Source of the DNA: Alteromonas sp. LOR
GTDB taxonomy: Bacteria > Pseudomonadota > Gammaproteobacteria > Enterobacterales > Alteromonadaceae
Direction of reading: 5' to 3'
Length of the DNA: 64,000 nt
Assembly (NCBI RefSeq): GCF_000753865.1
Contig: NZ_JQFW01000015.1
Coordinates: 62,001-126,000, forward strand
Part shown: positions 1-8,081 of the stretch, one piece after another
Position numbering within the stretch: the stretch's first letter is position 1
How the letters are laid out: every line of letters starts with the position of its first letter
Notes under the pieces: generated by a model
The model's database searches: none
What the model was told of the DNA's origin: nothing
The model's input: the letters and a program-made list of their open reading frames with translations, nothing else
Program-made: the position numbers and the translations under genes

Positions 1-71
1 AAGAAGGTTTCTATCTAAAGAAGATTTCTTTCTAAACAAGCCCCTCTCTCAATGGAGCACTGTGGCTCACG

Positions 72-509
72 TTATGAATTGCCAATCTGCTTTAAGATAC
101 TACCAAACGCTCTTCCACCGTTTTTTTGAATTTGCTTATCGAAATACAAACTTCCCAACAAGAAAATAGTGATATGGCCTTTTGAGCGCCACGTTGCGTG
201 GGTTTTACCGTCTTTTTCTTGAAGCGTGATTTCGCCTAGCTGATGGTCGTAAGGCAGTGGTTTCGACTTTATGACTTTGTAGCCAAGTTTATAAGGAGGC
301 TCAAACGCGACAATTTCTTCATGTAGATTAGCGCCACCTGCGATAATTTCACGCACAGCGCCTAACCCGTTTTTATCGTCCTTACCATGAACGAGTAAGT
401 TCGCTTCATCCACGCCTTTAAACTGCGCATAGTTTTCGTGATCGCTTAGCATCGCAAACACATCGTGGATAGGTTTATCGATTACTCTTTCTACATGAAT
501 TGAAAACAT
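72..509 (-). CDS. SRPBCC (START/polyketide-cyclase fold) family protein
   Basis: A 145-residue soluble protein with the layout of a single SRPBCC domain. It opens with an 'ERVIDKPIHDVFAMLSDHENY' type strand-helix (split here for brevity: 'IDKPIHDVFAMLSDH'), typical of the family, where a helix-grip fold encloses a hydrophobic cavity. A basic, aromatic C-terminal helix with 'DKQIQKNGGRAFGSILKQ' would close the pocket. Such proteins bind or modify small hydrophobic ligands, and many have no assigned ligand. No signal peptide or membrane segment is seen. ATG start with a weak AGG about 8 nt upstream. It stands alone, with about 200 bp of AT-rich spacer before the next minus-strand gene. The family call is good; the ligand is unknown. 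Confidence 0.7.
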   Translation of the reverse strand: MFSIHVERVIDKPIHDVFAMLSDHENYAQFKGVDEANLLVHGKDDKNGLGAVREIIAGGANLHEEIVAFEPPYKLGYKVIKSKPLPYDHQLGEITLQEKDGKTHATWRSKGHITIFLLGSLYFDKQIQKNGGRAFGSILKQIGNS

Positions 510-720
510 TATATACCTACTACAAAAAACGTGAGCCTATTGAACGCTAGAATATAGAGCAATGTGTGAATAGCTCAAATAACCACTTTTTATCTGCAAC
601 TATAGGCAACTCGGCCATTATTTGAATAGGTTTGTTTTTGGAGTAAGCTGTATCTGCAGAAGATGGACCTGCAAGAAATGTCCTTCAATAGATACACCTC
701 TAAAAACTAAACCTGCAAAG

Positions 721-2046
721 CTAGCCTTGGTAAATATTATCCCAATACTCGTCTAATTCTTTAATAGCATTTTTTAACGGCTTGGCCGTGAATCGCTCAT
801 TATTTTTATCTACAAGCTTTGTTGCTACGAGCCCTGTTTCTACTCGCTTTGTTTCTACTGGCTTTATTTCTACCAACTTCATTTTAACTAATTTATCGAT
901 AGCATCAGACACATCAAAGTCTAAGGTGCAATGGTGCGTTTGCTCAAACCAAGCTTCAATCTCTTTATCGAGTTCATCTGCGCTCATCCCTTCTCCTTCA
1001 TGTTTTAACAAGAAGGTATATGCCAACAACGCTTCTTTACAATCTTCCTCTTCTGCGGCGTCTACCAGAGTGTGAAACACGCCAGCGTTGTTATCTAAAT
1101 TCTTAAAATAAAGATTGTCAGACAAGGCTTTCATAAACCGTATTTTTCGATTTTTAAACTTCGTCCATTCTTTAAAAACAAAGCTGCCAAAAACCCCCAT
1201 ACCAATACCAAAGGTAATAAGGCTTTGCTTAGTAAGCTCTACTGACTCATCTTTAAGCCCCAACCAAAACGCGAGAAACGACGACAGCAGTAATATAGAC
1301 GCCCCTAATTTCGTCACTAACACAACAATGCCACCGACCGTTGCCGACGCCCCAATGATAAGTTTATCGAGCGGACGCATTTTCACTTCACTGTTTGGAA
1401 ACAGCATTTCCAAATCTGCTTTGGGCACGTTTTGAAACAGCTTAATAATAGTGGCCCCAGGGATGAAAGTGACAGGAAGCTGTTTTTTAGTGTTTTTGCG
1501 TTGGTCGAAGTAGTCTTTATCTTTAAAGGTAATATAAACCGCCACTCGATCGTAGTTGGTAAACGATATCGATTTTTTGCGCAAACCAAAGAACGTACGT
1601 AACGTTTCTGTTTTAACCGATTCACCTCGGCGATAAAACACGACTTCTTGAAAATCGTCAAAACTTACCGCCAAGCGAACTTTAAACAGCGACTCTTCAT
1701 GTAGCGCATCTTCTAAATCAGTATCGGTGACTTTTTCAAAGTTGGCAGAATCTAATAATGTGGAAAACTCACTGGCGAAGTCTTTTTGAACGGCCTTACG
1801 TTCGCTATCTGTAATGTCTTTCAGCGTGCGGGTATCTTTGTTGGGGTCGAATAGCGCGTAGCTGTTTTTCAAGCGCTCTAGCTGTTCGTGATACTGAAAG
1901 TGAATGCGACTCACCAACAAATTACAAAACACCTCAAAGGAGTTAGCAGTGCTATCAGCATCAGCGGTTTCTTTGTTAATGAGGACATCGTTACACATGT
2001 AAACAACATCGGCTTTGCGAAAAGGTATAAATCGTTCTGAGGACAT
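721..2046 (-). CDS. TMEM143/DUF3754-like membrane protein
   Basis: A 441-residue protein with a long soluble N-terminal half (about 1-225), then two hydrophobic segments at about 229-260 ('LIIGASATVGGIVVLVTKLG', 'ILLLSSFLAFWLGL') and 274-292, then a soluble C-terminal part. The motif 'DRVAVYITFKDKDYF' and the run before the first membrane segment ('NVPKADLEMLFPNSEVKMRP') resemble the TMEM143/DUF3754 family, whose biochemical role is unknown. Near the C-terminus (about 385-415) is a run of pentapeptides of the form [K/G]-x-V-[E/A/K]-[T/I/M/K], encoded by a 15-bp tandem repeat, which may vary in copy number between strains. ATG start with a weak ribosome site. No operon partner is evident. Confidence 0.65.
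   Translation of the reverse strand: MSSERFIPFRKADVVYMCNDVLINKETADADSTANSFEVFCNLLVSRIHFQYHEQLERLKNSYALFDPNKDTRTLKDITDSERKAVQKDFASEFSTLLDSANFEKVTDTDLEDALHEESLFKVRLAVSFDDFQEVVFYRRGESVKTETLRTFFGLRKKSISFTNYDRVAVYITFKDKDYFDQRKNTKKQLPVTFIPGATIIKLFQNVPKADLEMLFPNSEVKMRPLDKLIIGASATVGGIVVLVTKLGASILLLSSFLAFWLGLKDESVELTKQSLITFGIGMGVFGSFVFKEWTKFKNRKIRFMKALSDNLYFKNLDNNAGVFHTLVDAAEEEDCKEALLAYTFLLKHEGEGMSADELDKEIEAWFEQTHHCTLDFDVSDAIDKLVKMKLVEIKPVETKRVETGLVATKLVDKNNERFTAKPLKNAIKELDEYWDNIYQG
816..890. repeat. 15-bp tandem repeat, about five copies, inside the DUF3754-like gene
   Basis: Consecutive 15-mers at 816-830, 831-845, 846-860, 861-875 and (degenerate) 876-890 follow the pattern GCTTTGTTTCTACTG. Read on the minus strand they encode a string of pentapeptides such as KPVET, KRVET and GLVAT. 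The unit is a multiple of three, so copy-number change keeps the frame. Confidence 0.85.
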
Positions 2047-2437
2047 AACCGTTCTAACGTAGGTAATTCACTAACACTTGGAACACCGTTTTTTATTTTG
2101 TCAGTGGTGTTATCCAAGTGGCTAACGAAACAAATTCATGTGCTCAGTAAACCATAAATGACTGATAACACAATGCACCTAAAGGCTACTTACAACATAA
2201 ATTGGTGTTTGATAATAAGGTGCTCTAATTAATGAAAAGTATTAATCAAGCGTAGCGCTAATAAAGCGTTTGAAGGCCTTTCTTATGTAAGAGGTCCACA
2301 AATCCCCTTTAAACTCAATGACGCTAGTTACAGTATAGATTTGCTAAACATGGAGACGGTCTCCAAGGGCAGCTTAAAACCTGCCCCAGAACAGCCGGAG
2401 ATTATAGCAACGACATCCGTACTTGCTGCTTTGGCTT
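2047..2437. other. Non-coding stretch without a supported gene
   Basis: About 390 bp with no convincing reading frame. The short frames on the minus strand have no family resemblance. A small palindrome (GGAGAC-G-GTCTCC, 2353-2365) lies just beyond the end of the following small membrane protein gene and could be part of a weak hairpin, but no T-tract follows. Otherwise nothing is seen. Confidence 0.5.
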
Positions 2438-2674
2438 TTAAGACTTTGATATTTTTTGATTGCTTAATGAAAAAACTAGAATAATTATCATACCGCCAAG
2501 TGATGACGCACCAATAAATCCTGACCAAAAATGATTACTTAAACCAAAAATTACTTGAGGTTCCATTCGACCTAATAGGGGTGCGACAATAGTAGCTATC
2601 AAAAGTAGAGCCGCCGCATAATAAGGTATCGATTTACTGTCAATTTTCACAAATTTGTTCCTATGTAAAAGCAT
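2438..2674 (-). CDS. Small two-helix membrane protein, unknown
   Basis: A possible 78-residue protein with two hydrophobic segments, about 18-36 ('YYAAALLLIATIVAPLLG') and 50-70 ('FIGASSLGGMIIILVFSL'), and a short basic N-terminus. The pattern looks like a genuine small integral membrane protein, but no family is recognised. ATG start with a poor ribosome-binding site. It lies just downstream of, and on the same strand as, the HTH gene at 2716-3285 (41-bp gap), so the two may be co-transcribed. Confidence 0.45.
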   Translation of the reverse strand: MLLHRNKFVKIDSKSIPYYAAALLLIATIVAPLLGRMEPQVIFGLSNHFWSGFIGASSLGGMIIILVFSLSNQKISKS

Positions 2675-2715
2675 TTTAAAAGCGACTTGAGGACGCTCAG
2701 TTTAGGTGTATTTGG

Positions 2716-3285
2716 TTACTTCTCTGGCCGAGTGAAGTACCTATAAGGGGTCCACGTGAAAGCGAGATCCCAGCCCTCATTTTCATATTCTTTCACTAAG
2801 CTTGACCCTCGCAAAGAAACAACACGGATATTTTCCACTGGTGCGTCCGTTTGGGTAAAATAGAGAGTCAGCCACGTTGCGCCGACGATCTTTCTCCCCT
2901 TGGCGCCCTCTTCTCGCATAATCTTAGCCTCGTTGAATACAGTGACGCCCCTGCGAGTAATGCGAGTGCTATCCTGAGGGTCAAAGTCAGCTTCACCTGA
3001 ATAGATTGCATTGGTTTCCGTGGAGAAACGTTGTTGCGCAGCTTGACGACTAATACCAAGCAATTTGCCTATTTCCGCCCAACTTAACCCAGCTCTACGC
3101 CCAGACTGAACCCACTGCGCGAGCGATTTGTTAGCTTCGTCAGCTGCAATATAAGCCTCAACAATTAGACCAGCATAATCTTCCGAGGTAGCATTATCTA
3201 AAGCTTCAGGTTTACTTTCCGTGTGCCAGTTTAGGATAAAGTCAGCAACTTTATTTCTGAGCTCTTTTTCCTTTGCAATGTCAAT
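2716..3285 (-). CDS. Helix-turn-helix protein with probable non-canonical (ATT) start
   Basis: The frame is open from 3315 to 2716 but contains no ATG, GTG or TTG codon before a TTG at 3063-3061, which would cut straight through the helix-turn-helix. A perfect AAGGAGG Shine-Dalgarno (3297-3291) is followed 2 and 5 nt later by in-frame ATT codons. ATT at 3285 gives a 189-residue protein. The central part reads 'GLSWAEIGKLLGISRQAAQQ', a clear HTH. The N-terminal about 75 residues are helical and acidic ('EDYAGLIVEAYIAADEANKS'), and the C-terminal domain (about 100-189) is mixed alpha/beta and unrecognised. Upstream, half-sites spaced exactly 13 bp apart overlap the likely promoter, suggesting autoregulation. 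Alternatives are a frameshift close to a TTG start, or a decayed gene. The HTH is sure; start and role are inferred. Confidence 0.55.
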   Translation of the reverse strand: MDIAKEKELRNKVADFILNWHTESKPEALDNATSEDYAGLIVEAYIAADEANKSLAQWVQSGRRAGLSWAEIGKLLGISRQAAQQRFSTETNAIYSGEADFDPQDSTRITRRGVTVFNEAKIMREEGAKGRKIVGATWLTLYFTQTDAPVENIRVVSLRGSSLVKEYENEGWDLAFTWTPYRYFTRPEK

Positions 3286-3313
3286 AATCGCCTCCTTTAA
3301 GCAGTATGAATAA

Positions 3314-3358
3314 CGTCAACATAACATTGACAAGGAAAGTGTCAACACAAAATTGACA
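3314..3358. promoter_or_regulatory. Four alternating half-sites at 13-bp period (candidate operator and promoter)
   Basis: CGTCAA (3314-3319), TTGACA (3327-3332), TGTCAA (3340-3345) and TTGACA (3353-3358) alternate in orientation, each separated by exactly 7 bp. On the minus strand the third site is a perfect -35 (TTGACA), followed after 16 bp by TATGTT (rc of 3318-3323) as a -10. The array therefore sits on the promoter of the HTH gene and could be its own operator. The spacing is seen directly; the regulatory role is inferred. Confidence 0.55.
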
Positions 3359-3366
3359 AAAGCGAG

Positions 3367-3522
3367 GTGGTAAAAAGCGATATATTGCTTAAGGCTTTAG
3401 TTACACTTCAACTACAAGGCTCGTTGTTAGACGAGGTCAATGAGTTGGTTGCGGATGCTGGTGGTTATAATGCAAGGCAGCGCAAAGGCCGTAAAACTCA
3501 GGAGATTAATGATGACTTCTGA
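3367..3522 (+). CDS. Possible 51-residue protein divergent from the HTH gene
   Basis: A GTG-initiated frame directly after the half-site array, giving 51 residues: a leucine-rich amphipathic first half ('ILLKALVTLQLQGSLLDEVN') and a basic tail ('RQRKGRKTQEINDDF'). No family is recognised. The ribosome site (AGCGAG adjacent to the start) is poor, so the start is uncertain; the frame opens at 3331. It is divergent from the HTH gene and its stop codon overlaps a second tiny frame with a much better ribosome site. Real expression is unproven. Confidence 0.3.
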   Translation: MVKSDILLKALVTLQLQGSLLDEVNELVADAGGYNARQRKGRKTQEINDDF

Positions 3523-3583
3523 GGCTTATGTTTTTATTGATAGGTTCAGAGTCATTGCACTAATTCTTAGAGCAGGACTGTAA
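3509..3583 (+). CDS. Possible 24-residue peptide overlapping the previous frame
   Basis: ATGATG preceded by GGAG at 5 nt spacing opens a 24-residue frame, 'MMTSEAYVFIDRFRVIALIL' plus RAGL. It overlaps the last 14 nt of the 51-residue frame, an arrangement expected for translational coupling. The peptide is hydrophobic and amphipathic. Nothing else supports it; chance occurrence is quite possible. Confidence 0.2.
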   Translation: MMTSEAYVFIDRFRVIALILRAGL

Positions 3584-3775
3584 ATGAAAAATGTTGGACC
3601 TGATAGCATTCTTAAATCATACATTTAGCATATCTCTGCGCTAAAATAGGCCCACAGTTTCAAGCATTTCTTTCAATATCATCAATCACATCTATATCGT
3701 ATTCTATTGCACTTTCTATTGCACTACCTCTACGACCCGCTTAATTGCAGCTGCGCAATGGGGTATACTTACCGA

Positions 3776-4432
3776 ATGAATTATCCCGTTCCCGCCAATC
3801 AGGTTGAAGTCCTGTTTGAAGTCAAGAAAAGCAAGTTTATTGCGATGGCAGCATTTGCCAACTCTCGAGAGAGCGCAATGGCTGTGCTTGATGAAGTGAA
3901 ACAGCGCTATCCCGATGCACGACATCACTGCTGGGCCTATATTTTTGGTCCTCCAAGCTCTCCAGTAAGCGCTGCGATGGCCGATGATGGCGAGCCAAGT
4001 GGCACAGCCGGCAAACCTATTTTAAACGTGCTTCAGCATAAAAATATTGGCGATGTAATGATTGTAGTGACTCGTTACTTTGGCGGTATAAAGCTGGGCG
4101 CTGGCGGCCTTGTTCGCGCTTATTCTGCATCGGCGCAGCAAGCCATCGAACAGCTCACTGTACGAGAAGAAGTTACCCTTCACTCGCTTACCGTTGATGT
4201 AGACTTTAAGCACGAACAATTTGTTAGGCATTTGGTTCAGCAAGCGTCGGGAAATATTGCCGACTGTCGCTATGCACAGCAGGTCAGTATTGATATTCAA
4301 ATACCCGTTTCCCACGTAGAAGAAATAAAGCAGCAGCTGGCGCCAATTGTTAATCAAGACATTGAGGACCAGCAAGGTGACAGCCCGGACGTTGACAGCA
4401 AGCAAAGCAAATTGAATGATTCGTCAGTATGA
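3776..4432 (+). CDS. yigZ: YigZ / IMPACT family protein
   Basis: A 218-residue protein of the conserved IMPACT/YigZ family, which in yeast and mammals regulates Gcn2 signalling. The bacterial role is not settled. The signature block is present: 'KSKFIAMAAFANS' near the N-terminus, 'DARHHCWAYIFG' and 'DDGEPSGTAGKPIL' in the middle, then 'VVTRYFGGIKLGAGGLVRAY', followed by a C-terminal ferredoxin-like domain. The ATG at 3776 (protein starting MNYPVP) fits the family length; an in-frame ATG at 3758 and the longer frame from 3707 are less likely. The stop overlaps the next start as ATGA, so it heads a three-gene operon with the metalloprotease-like gene and yacL. Confidence 0.93.
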   Translation: MNYPVPANQVEVLFEVKKSKFIAMAAFANSRESAMAVLDEVKQRYPDARHHCWAYIFGPPSSPVSAAMADDGEPSGTAGKPILNVLQHKNIGDVMIVVTRYFGGIKLGAGGLVRAYSASAQQAIEQLTVREEVTLHSLTVDVDFKHEQFVRHLVQQASGNIADCRYAQQVSIDIQIPVSHVEEIKQQLAPIVNQDIEDQQGDSPDVDSKQSKLNDSSV

Positions 4433-4977
4433 GTGCCAATATGAGTGCCAATATGAAAAGCAGGCTTCAATATCTCTCACACTACCCTGAGAGACTGCAA
4501 CAACAAATTCAACAGATGATTGACGACAATGCTCTGGGAGATTGGCTGCGCACTCGTTACCCTGCCACTCATTCAGTGGCAAACGACAACGACTTACGCG
4601 AATATGTGATGGGGCTTAAAAACCAGTATATGAAAAAAACTCAACCGTTGAGTAAGGTCATATACGATCAAAAAATCCATATTGTGAACCACGCCCTTGG
4701 ATTGCACTCCTATGTATCTCGGGTACAAGGCGGCAAATTAAAGAGCAAAAATGAGTTGCGAGTGAGCAGCTTGTTTAAAAACACGCCCGAGCCATTCTTG
4801 AACATGATAGTGGTGCATGAACTAGCCCACCTTAAAGAAAAAGAGCATAACAAAGCCTTTTACAAACTCTGCCAACACATGCTGCCCGATTACCATCAGA
4901 TTGAATTTGATGTACGGGTGTACCTCACTGAACTCGAATTAACCGGGCATGTTTATCAAATGCCTAAGGAAGCCTAA
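4429..4977 (+). CDS. YgjP-like zinc metalloprotease (DUF45/M48-related)
   Basis: A 182-residue protein with the zincin motif HELAH ('VVHELAHLKEKEHNKAFY', about residues 126-143), in which two His and a Glu would hold zinc and activate water, and a third ligand His in 'EKEHN'. This matches the YgjP-like DUF45 group, usually annotated as M48 family metallopeptidase. The upstream half carries the conserved 'RVSSLFKNTPEPFLN'. No signal peptide, so probably cytoplasmic. The first 24 nt contain a direct duplication of a 12-mer (ATGAGTGCCAAT), giving the repeated MSAN start; initiation could occur at either copy or at the third ATG. Start overlaps the yigZ stop, and the end overlaps the yacL start by 1 nt, so translation is likely coupled. 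Confidence 0.85.
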   Translation: MSANMSANMKSRLQYLSHYPERLQQQIQQMIDDNALGDWLRTRYPATHSVANDNDLREYVMGLKNQYMKKTQPLSKVIYDQKIHIVNHALGLHSYVSRVQGGKLKSKNELRVSSLFKNTPEPFLNMIVVHELAHLKEKEHNKAFYKLCQHMLPDYHQIEFDVRVYLTELELTGHVYQMPKEA

Positions 4978-5327
4978 TGGATTTTCAATTTCGCACTGAC
5001 ATGTTAGGGGAACCCTCCGCCAAATGTGATATTGAATGCGAAGCATTTGGTGATTGGTTGAGTAACGATTTAGGCACAGATCGCGCAAGCATTAATACGG
5101 TGCTAGATGCCATTGAAAACCTGCTGTGTCGCAATATTCCTGATTACCAATTTATTGGCAAGGAATATACGTTAACCATTGAGGACGACGAAGTGATACT
5201 TACCCTCAATCACAACGAAACCAGTCACAAAGAATTTGCCGAAGATTACGACCAAGAGATGCAAGCAGGTTGCGGCTTAGCAGATTTCAAACATTTACTG
5301 CAAGAATGGAAGGCGTTTATTCGTTAA
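4977..5327 (+). CDS. yacL: YacL family (UPF0231) protein
   Basis: A 116-residue acidic protein that lines up end to end with Escherichia coli YacL: 'MDFQFRTDMLGEP' at the N-terminus, 'GKEYTLTIEDDEVILTLN' in the middle and 'CGLADFKHLLQEWKAFI' at the C-terminus. The family function is unknown. The ATG shares its A with the TAA stop of the preceding metalloprotease gene, showing tight operon packing. Its 3' end overlaps the convergent lipase gene by 4 bp. Confidence 0.85.
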   Translation: MDFQFRTDMLGEPSAKCDIECEAFGDWLSNDLGTDRASINTVLDAIENLLCRNIPDYQFIGKEYTLTIEDDEVILTLNHNETSHKEFAEDYDQEMQAGCGLADFKHLLQEWKAFIR

Positions 5328-6793
5328 TAAGCGTCCTCTGAAAGCCACCGGTGAATAACGTCGTAAATTGTTTTATTTCCCAGTAAACCAAGGTGACTGA
5401 TGTTATTCCCCACCCACAGATTCTCTGGTTTGAAATCTAGATTAAACGCTTCATTTTCATGAATGCCTAGTGCGCTATTAAGGGGCACTAAACCATCACC
5501 AACGAGATGCTTATTTATAGCGTTAGGCGATGCCGAGGACGTTGTTGCAATGGCAAAACACGCTACCCCATCAGGCAGTGGAATAGGTTTGCGTTGATCG
5601 TTAACAAAATCAAAAAGCCGCTCAGAGTGAGTGTCGCTTTCAACGATATATCCGTGCCGAAGGTCGGCAATACCTGCACTGCGAATTTGAGTAATACGTG
5701 TTAAAGGAGCCGTGAAGTGATGCATACCTAAAAATAGGTCTACCCAGTTACCCGCTTTTTCAAGGGGCGCACCGTGATGTGGGGTGCCAAGAAACACTAT
5801 TTTTTTCAAATACTCGGCCCACTGTGCCTTTTCTTCGGCTGCCTCTGTGATTGCCGCCGCTTCTGATATTGCAGCTTTAGCATAATAAAGCGCGCTTCTT
5901 GTGACCAACCCGCCCATGCTATGGGCAACAACTGAAATATCTAATGAATGCTGGCTTTGTAGCAGCCCAAACTGCGTCGTCAACTTGCCTAATAGCGCGT
6001 TTAACTCCACCCCATTTTGGTATATATGCCGCCCCGTATTGTAGTGCAAATAAACCGTGGTGCATGAGAGGTCATTAGCAAGGTGATAACCATGATCGTG
6101 CTCACTTTGCCGCCACTGCACATCATTCATACATAAGCCGTGTACCATGATAAGAAGCTTACCCTCAGACTCTGCGATGTGTCGCGCCAATGCGTCTAGC
6201 TCTATATCGTTGCCGTGTTGACGAAATGTCATTGCGATGGACAGCGGACTTTGCTGTGTATGAAGGTAATCGCCTATAACGCCATTTATGGCTGAGAGTA
6301 ATGTAGGTTTTATCGATGAAGGTGATGGTGAATGCGTTGATGATAGCGGTGCTGCTTCGCTTACATTGCCATTTACACTATCATTATCACTAGCATTGCC
6401 ACCGACATTGTCTTTGAGGCTGCCGCTGTCTCTGTTATTCAAACTGTCGTTTAATACCGAGAGCGGCACACTAATGCGCTTGCTTACCTCGTTAGTAATG
6501 CCGCGTATACTGTCGTAAACCATGCCAGTAATACCACTGCTAAGCGTCTGATTTGATTTTAGTGTTGATTGTTGTATTGGTGGCGAAAGCCAATTCAGCG
6601 GATTAATACGGTTGTGCATCGTTTCAATTACCAAGGTAAGTTGAATAACCGCATCGGCAATTAGCCGATTAGCTTCTTGCGCCTGAGAGGGCTTTTTTGT
6701 TTGAGTTTGTTTGCCAGTATTTTTGGCATCAGCACCCTTGGTATTAATAGCCTTGGTATTAGTTGCTTGGGCATCTGTTTTTGGGTTAGACAA
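5324..6793 (-). CDS. Lipase-like alpha/beta hydrolase
   Basis: A 489-residue protein whose C-terminal half is an alpha/beta-hydrolase of the lipase/PGAP1-like type. Visible are the oxyanion segment 'MVHGL' (about 216-220), the nucleophile elbow 'AHSMGG' with Ser292, 'GTPHHG' (336-341), an acid in 'GDGLVP' (Asp433) and the catalytic His in 'NISHLG' (His467). The first 180 residues are low in complexity, rich in Asn, Ser, Lys and Thr, and contain no signal peptide. Start is TTG with AGGAAGG seven nt upstream; no in-frame ATG is better placed. The substrate is probably an ester, but which is unknown. It stands alone, converging on the yacL operon. Confidence 0.8.
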   Translation of the reverse strand: MSNPKTDAQATNTKAINTKGADAKNTGKQTQTKKPSQAQEANRLIADAVIQLTLVIETMHNRINPLNWLSPPIQQSTLKSNQTLSSGITGMVYDSIRGITNEVSKRISVPLSVLNDSLNNRDSGSLKDNVGGNASDNDSVNGNVSEAAPLSSTHSPSPSSIKPTLLSAINGVIGDYLHTQQSPLSIAMTFRQHGNDIELDALARHIAESEGKLLIMVHGLCMNDVQWRQSEHDHGYHLANDLSCTTVYLHYNTGRHIYQNGVELNALLGKLTTQFGLLQSQHSLDISVVAHSMGGLVTRSALYYAKAAISEAAAITEAAEEKAQWAEYLKKIVFLGTPHHGAPLEKAGNWVDLFLGMHHFTAPLTRITQIRSAGIADLRHGYIVESDTHSERLFDFVNDQRKPIPLPDGVACFAIATTSSASPNAINKHLVGDGLVPLNSALGIHENEAFNLDFKPENLWVGNNISHLGLLGNKTIYDVIHRWLSEDAY

Positions 6794-7252
6794 AGCATGC
6801 CCTTCCTATTATCAAGTTGCTCTAAGCATAGCAGTAATGGCGTAAGGGCAATCTAATTTTTGTACAGCACGGTTTGCTCTAATTGCTTTTACTGTACTTA
6901 TTTTGCCTCTCTTACTTTGATTTGCCTATTTCAACCTATTCACCAAATTTGCACCAGCAGGTAAATACCTGCGCCTTAACGAAAGAACAAAAAATTAAAA
7001 AATAATAATCATAGCGCAGCTCACTAGAATTAGTACGCTAAGCGACATATGAGGATAGCTACTGATATCAACGACTTGTTCAACACATTTTAATTTGCTA
7101 CGTTTACATTGTATAAATTTAAAGCGCTCCTTACACAACATTGTAATAAGTAATAAAAAGAATGGACGTATGCCTATTGCAATTCACGAGCGCAGCAAGA
7201 CAAATTTTTAATAGCAAGTTGTCGTTATTCTGAAGGAAAAGAGGATTTCACT
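6794..7252. other. AT-rich divergent intergenic region
   Basis: About 460 bp between the lipase gene (minus) and the exported protein gene (plus). It is strongly AT-rich, particularly 6985-7010, and must hold both promoters, but no single promoter pair stands out. No RNA gene, repeat or binding-site palindrome was recognised. Confidence 0.5.
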
Positions 7253-7858
7253 ATGCTCAAAAAATACCAAGCCAAAAACTACACAGCTATACCGGTTTTC
7301 TGCCAACAATACGCCAAGCTAGCAGTATTTCTTTCTGCAGTTGTTAGCCCATTTGCCATGGCTTCGTCATATATTCCATCAACTGGAAATGCCGCAGACA
7401 CAGTCACCAATGAAACTATCGAGGTATTAGGCAAACGACCAGTTTCTTATTACCGAAGTAAGCTTTTCGACGCGCAAGTGTCGTTTTTCAAAACATACAA
7501 TACTGTGGCCGAAAAATCAGGCTATAAGGTAAAGTGTAAGCCATGGGAAAATAATCTTAACCACCGTGGTTGCCAGGCACTATTTGTAAATGAAATCCTC
7601 GATGAGTACAGAAATCCTGTTTTCTTAGCTTCTGGCTATTCTAACGACCACTACACTGGACCAGGCGTAGGAGGTTCAACAAGTTATCGAATAAGCCAAT
7701 CTGAACTGCAGAAAAAAATGCAGGAAGTGCAAGCGGCGCAATACGAAGATATGATTGAAAAAATAGAAACCGTTGATGAAGTAAAAGAAAGCTTTACAGC
7801 ATTGACTAGAGCGAAGATGAGATATGCCAAACGTGTCTCACAAGAGCAAAGCGAATAG
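7253..7858 (+). CDS. Exported protein of unknown function
   Basis: A 201-residue protein with an atypically long signal region: a polar start, then the hydrophobic stretch 'YAKLAVFLSAVVSPFAMA' with likely cleavage after AMA (about residue 37). The mature part has two cysteines ('VKCKPWENNLNHRGCQALF') that could pair in the periplasm, an aromatic/Gly segment ('SGYSNDHYTGPGVGGST') and a charged helical C-terminus. No family is recognised. Start is ATG with GAGG upstream. It converges on the broken exported-protein gene at 8082-9166. Confidence 0.6.
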   Translation: MLKKYQAKNYTAIPVFCQQYAKLAVFLSAVVSPFAMASSYIPSTGNAADTVTNETIEVLGKRPVSYYRSKLFDAQVSFFKTYNTVAEKSGYKVKCKPWENNLNHRGCQALFVNEILDEYRNPVFLASGYSNDHYTGPGVGGSTSYRISQSELQKKMQEVQAAQYEDMIEKIETVDEVKESFTALTRAKMRYAKRVSQEQSE

Positions 7859-7940
7859 GCTATATCAGTTTAATCAATCGGTTCAGCTTAATTGGCCGTG
7901 CTGGCTATGTTCGTTAAGCGTTTTAGTAAGCCACAGCAAA

Positions 7941-7985
7941 AATAGAAAAAGGCCTGAGTCCGATACAATATCGAAATCAGGCCTT
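7941..7985 (-). terminator. Rho-independent terminator, minus strand
   Basis: Perfect 9-bp arms AAGGCCTGA (7949-7957) and TCAGGCCTT (7977-7985), with a further short inner pairing (CGATA/TATCG). Read on the minus strand it is followed by TTTTTCTATT, so it ends transcripts from the 8082-9166 gene and gives a plain stem on the plus strand. Confidence 0.75.
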
Positions 7986-8081
7986 GGTTGCCGCTTAGAA
8001 ATGAGTCCAACTTAATGGGGTCACTTCAAAATACGCTCCTTTTTTATGTCAGTTATCTGCGACTTTGTATCATGAAGAACA

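Noticed and set aside
2150..2440. Integron attC-like or IS-remnant structure
   Set aside because: The short palindrome at 2353-2365 lacks the core sites GTTRRRY/RYYYAAC in the correct places, and no transposase or integrase remnant is present.
3707..3775. Longer N-terminus for YigZ
   Set aside because: The extra residues are not part of the family domain; the ATG at 3776 gives the usual start and length.
7999..8030. Insertion sequence end near 8010 (GAGTCCAACTTAATGGGGTCAC)-like stretch
   Set aside because: It resembles the ends of some insertion sequences by memory only; no inverted partner or transposase remnant was found nearby.
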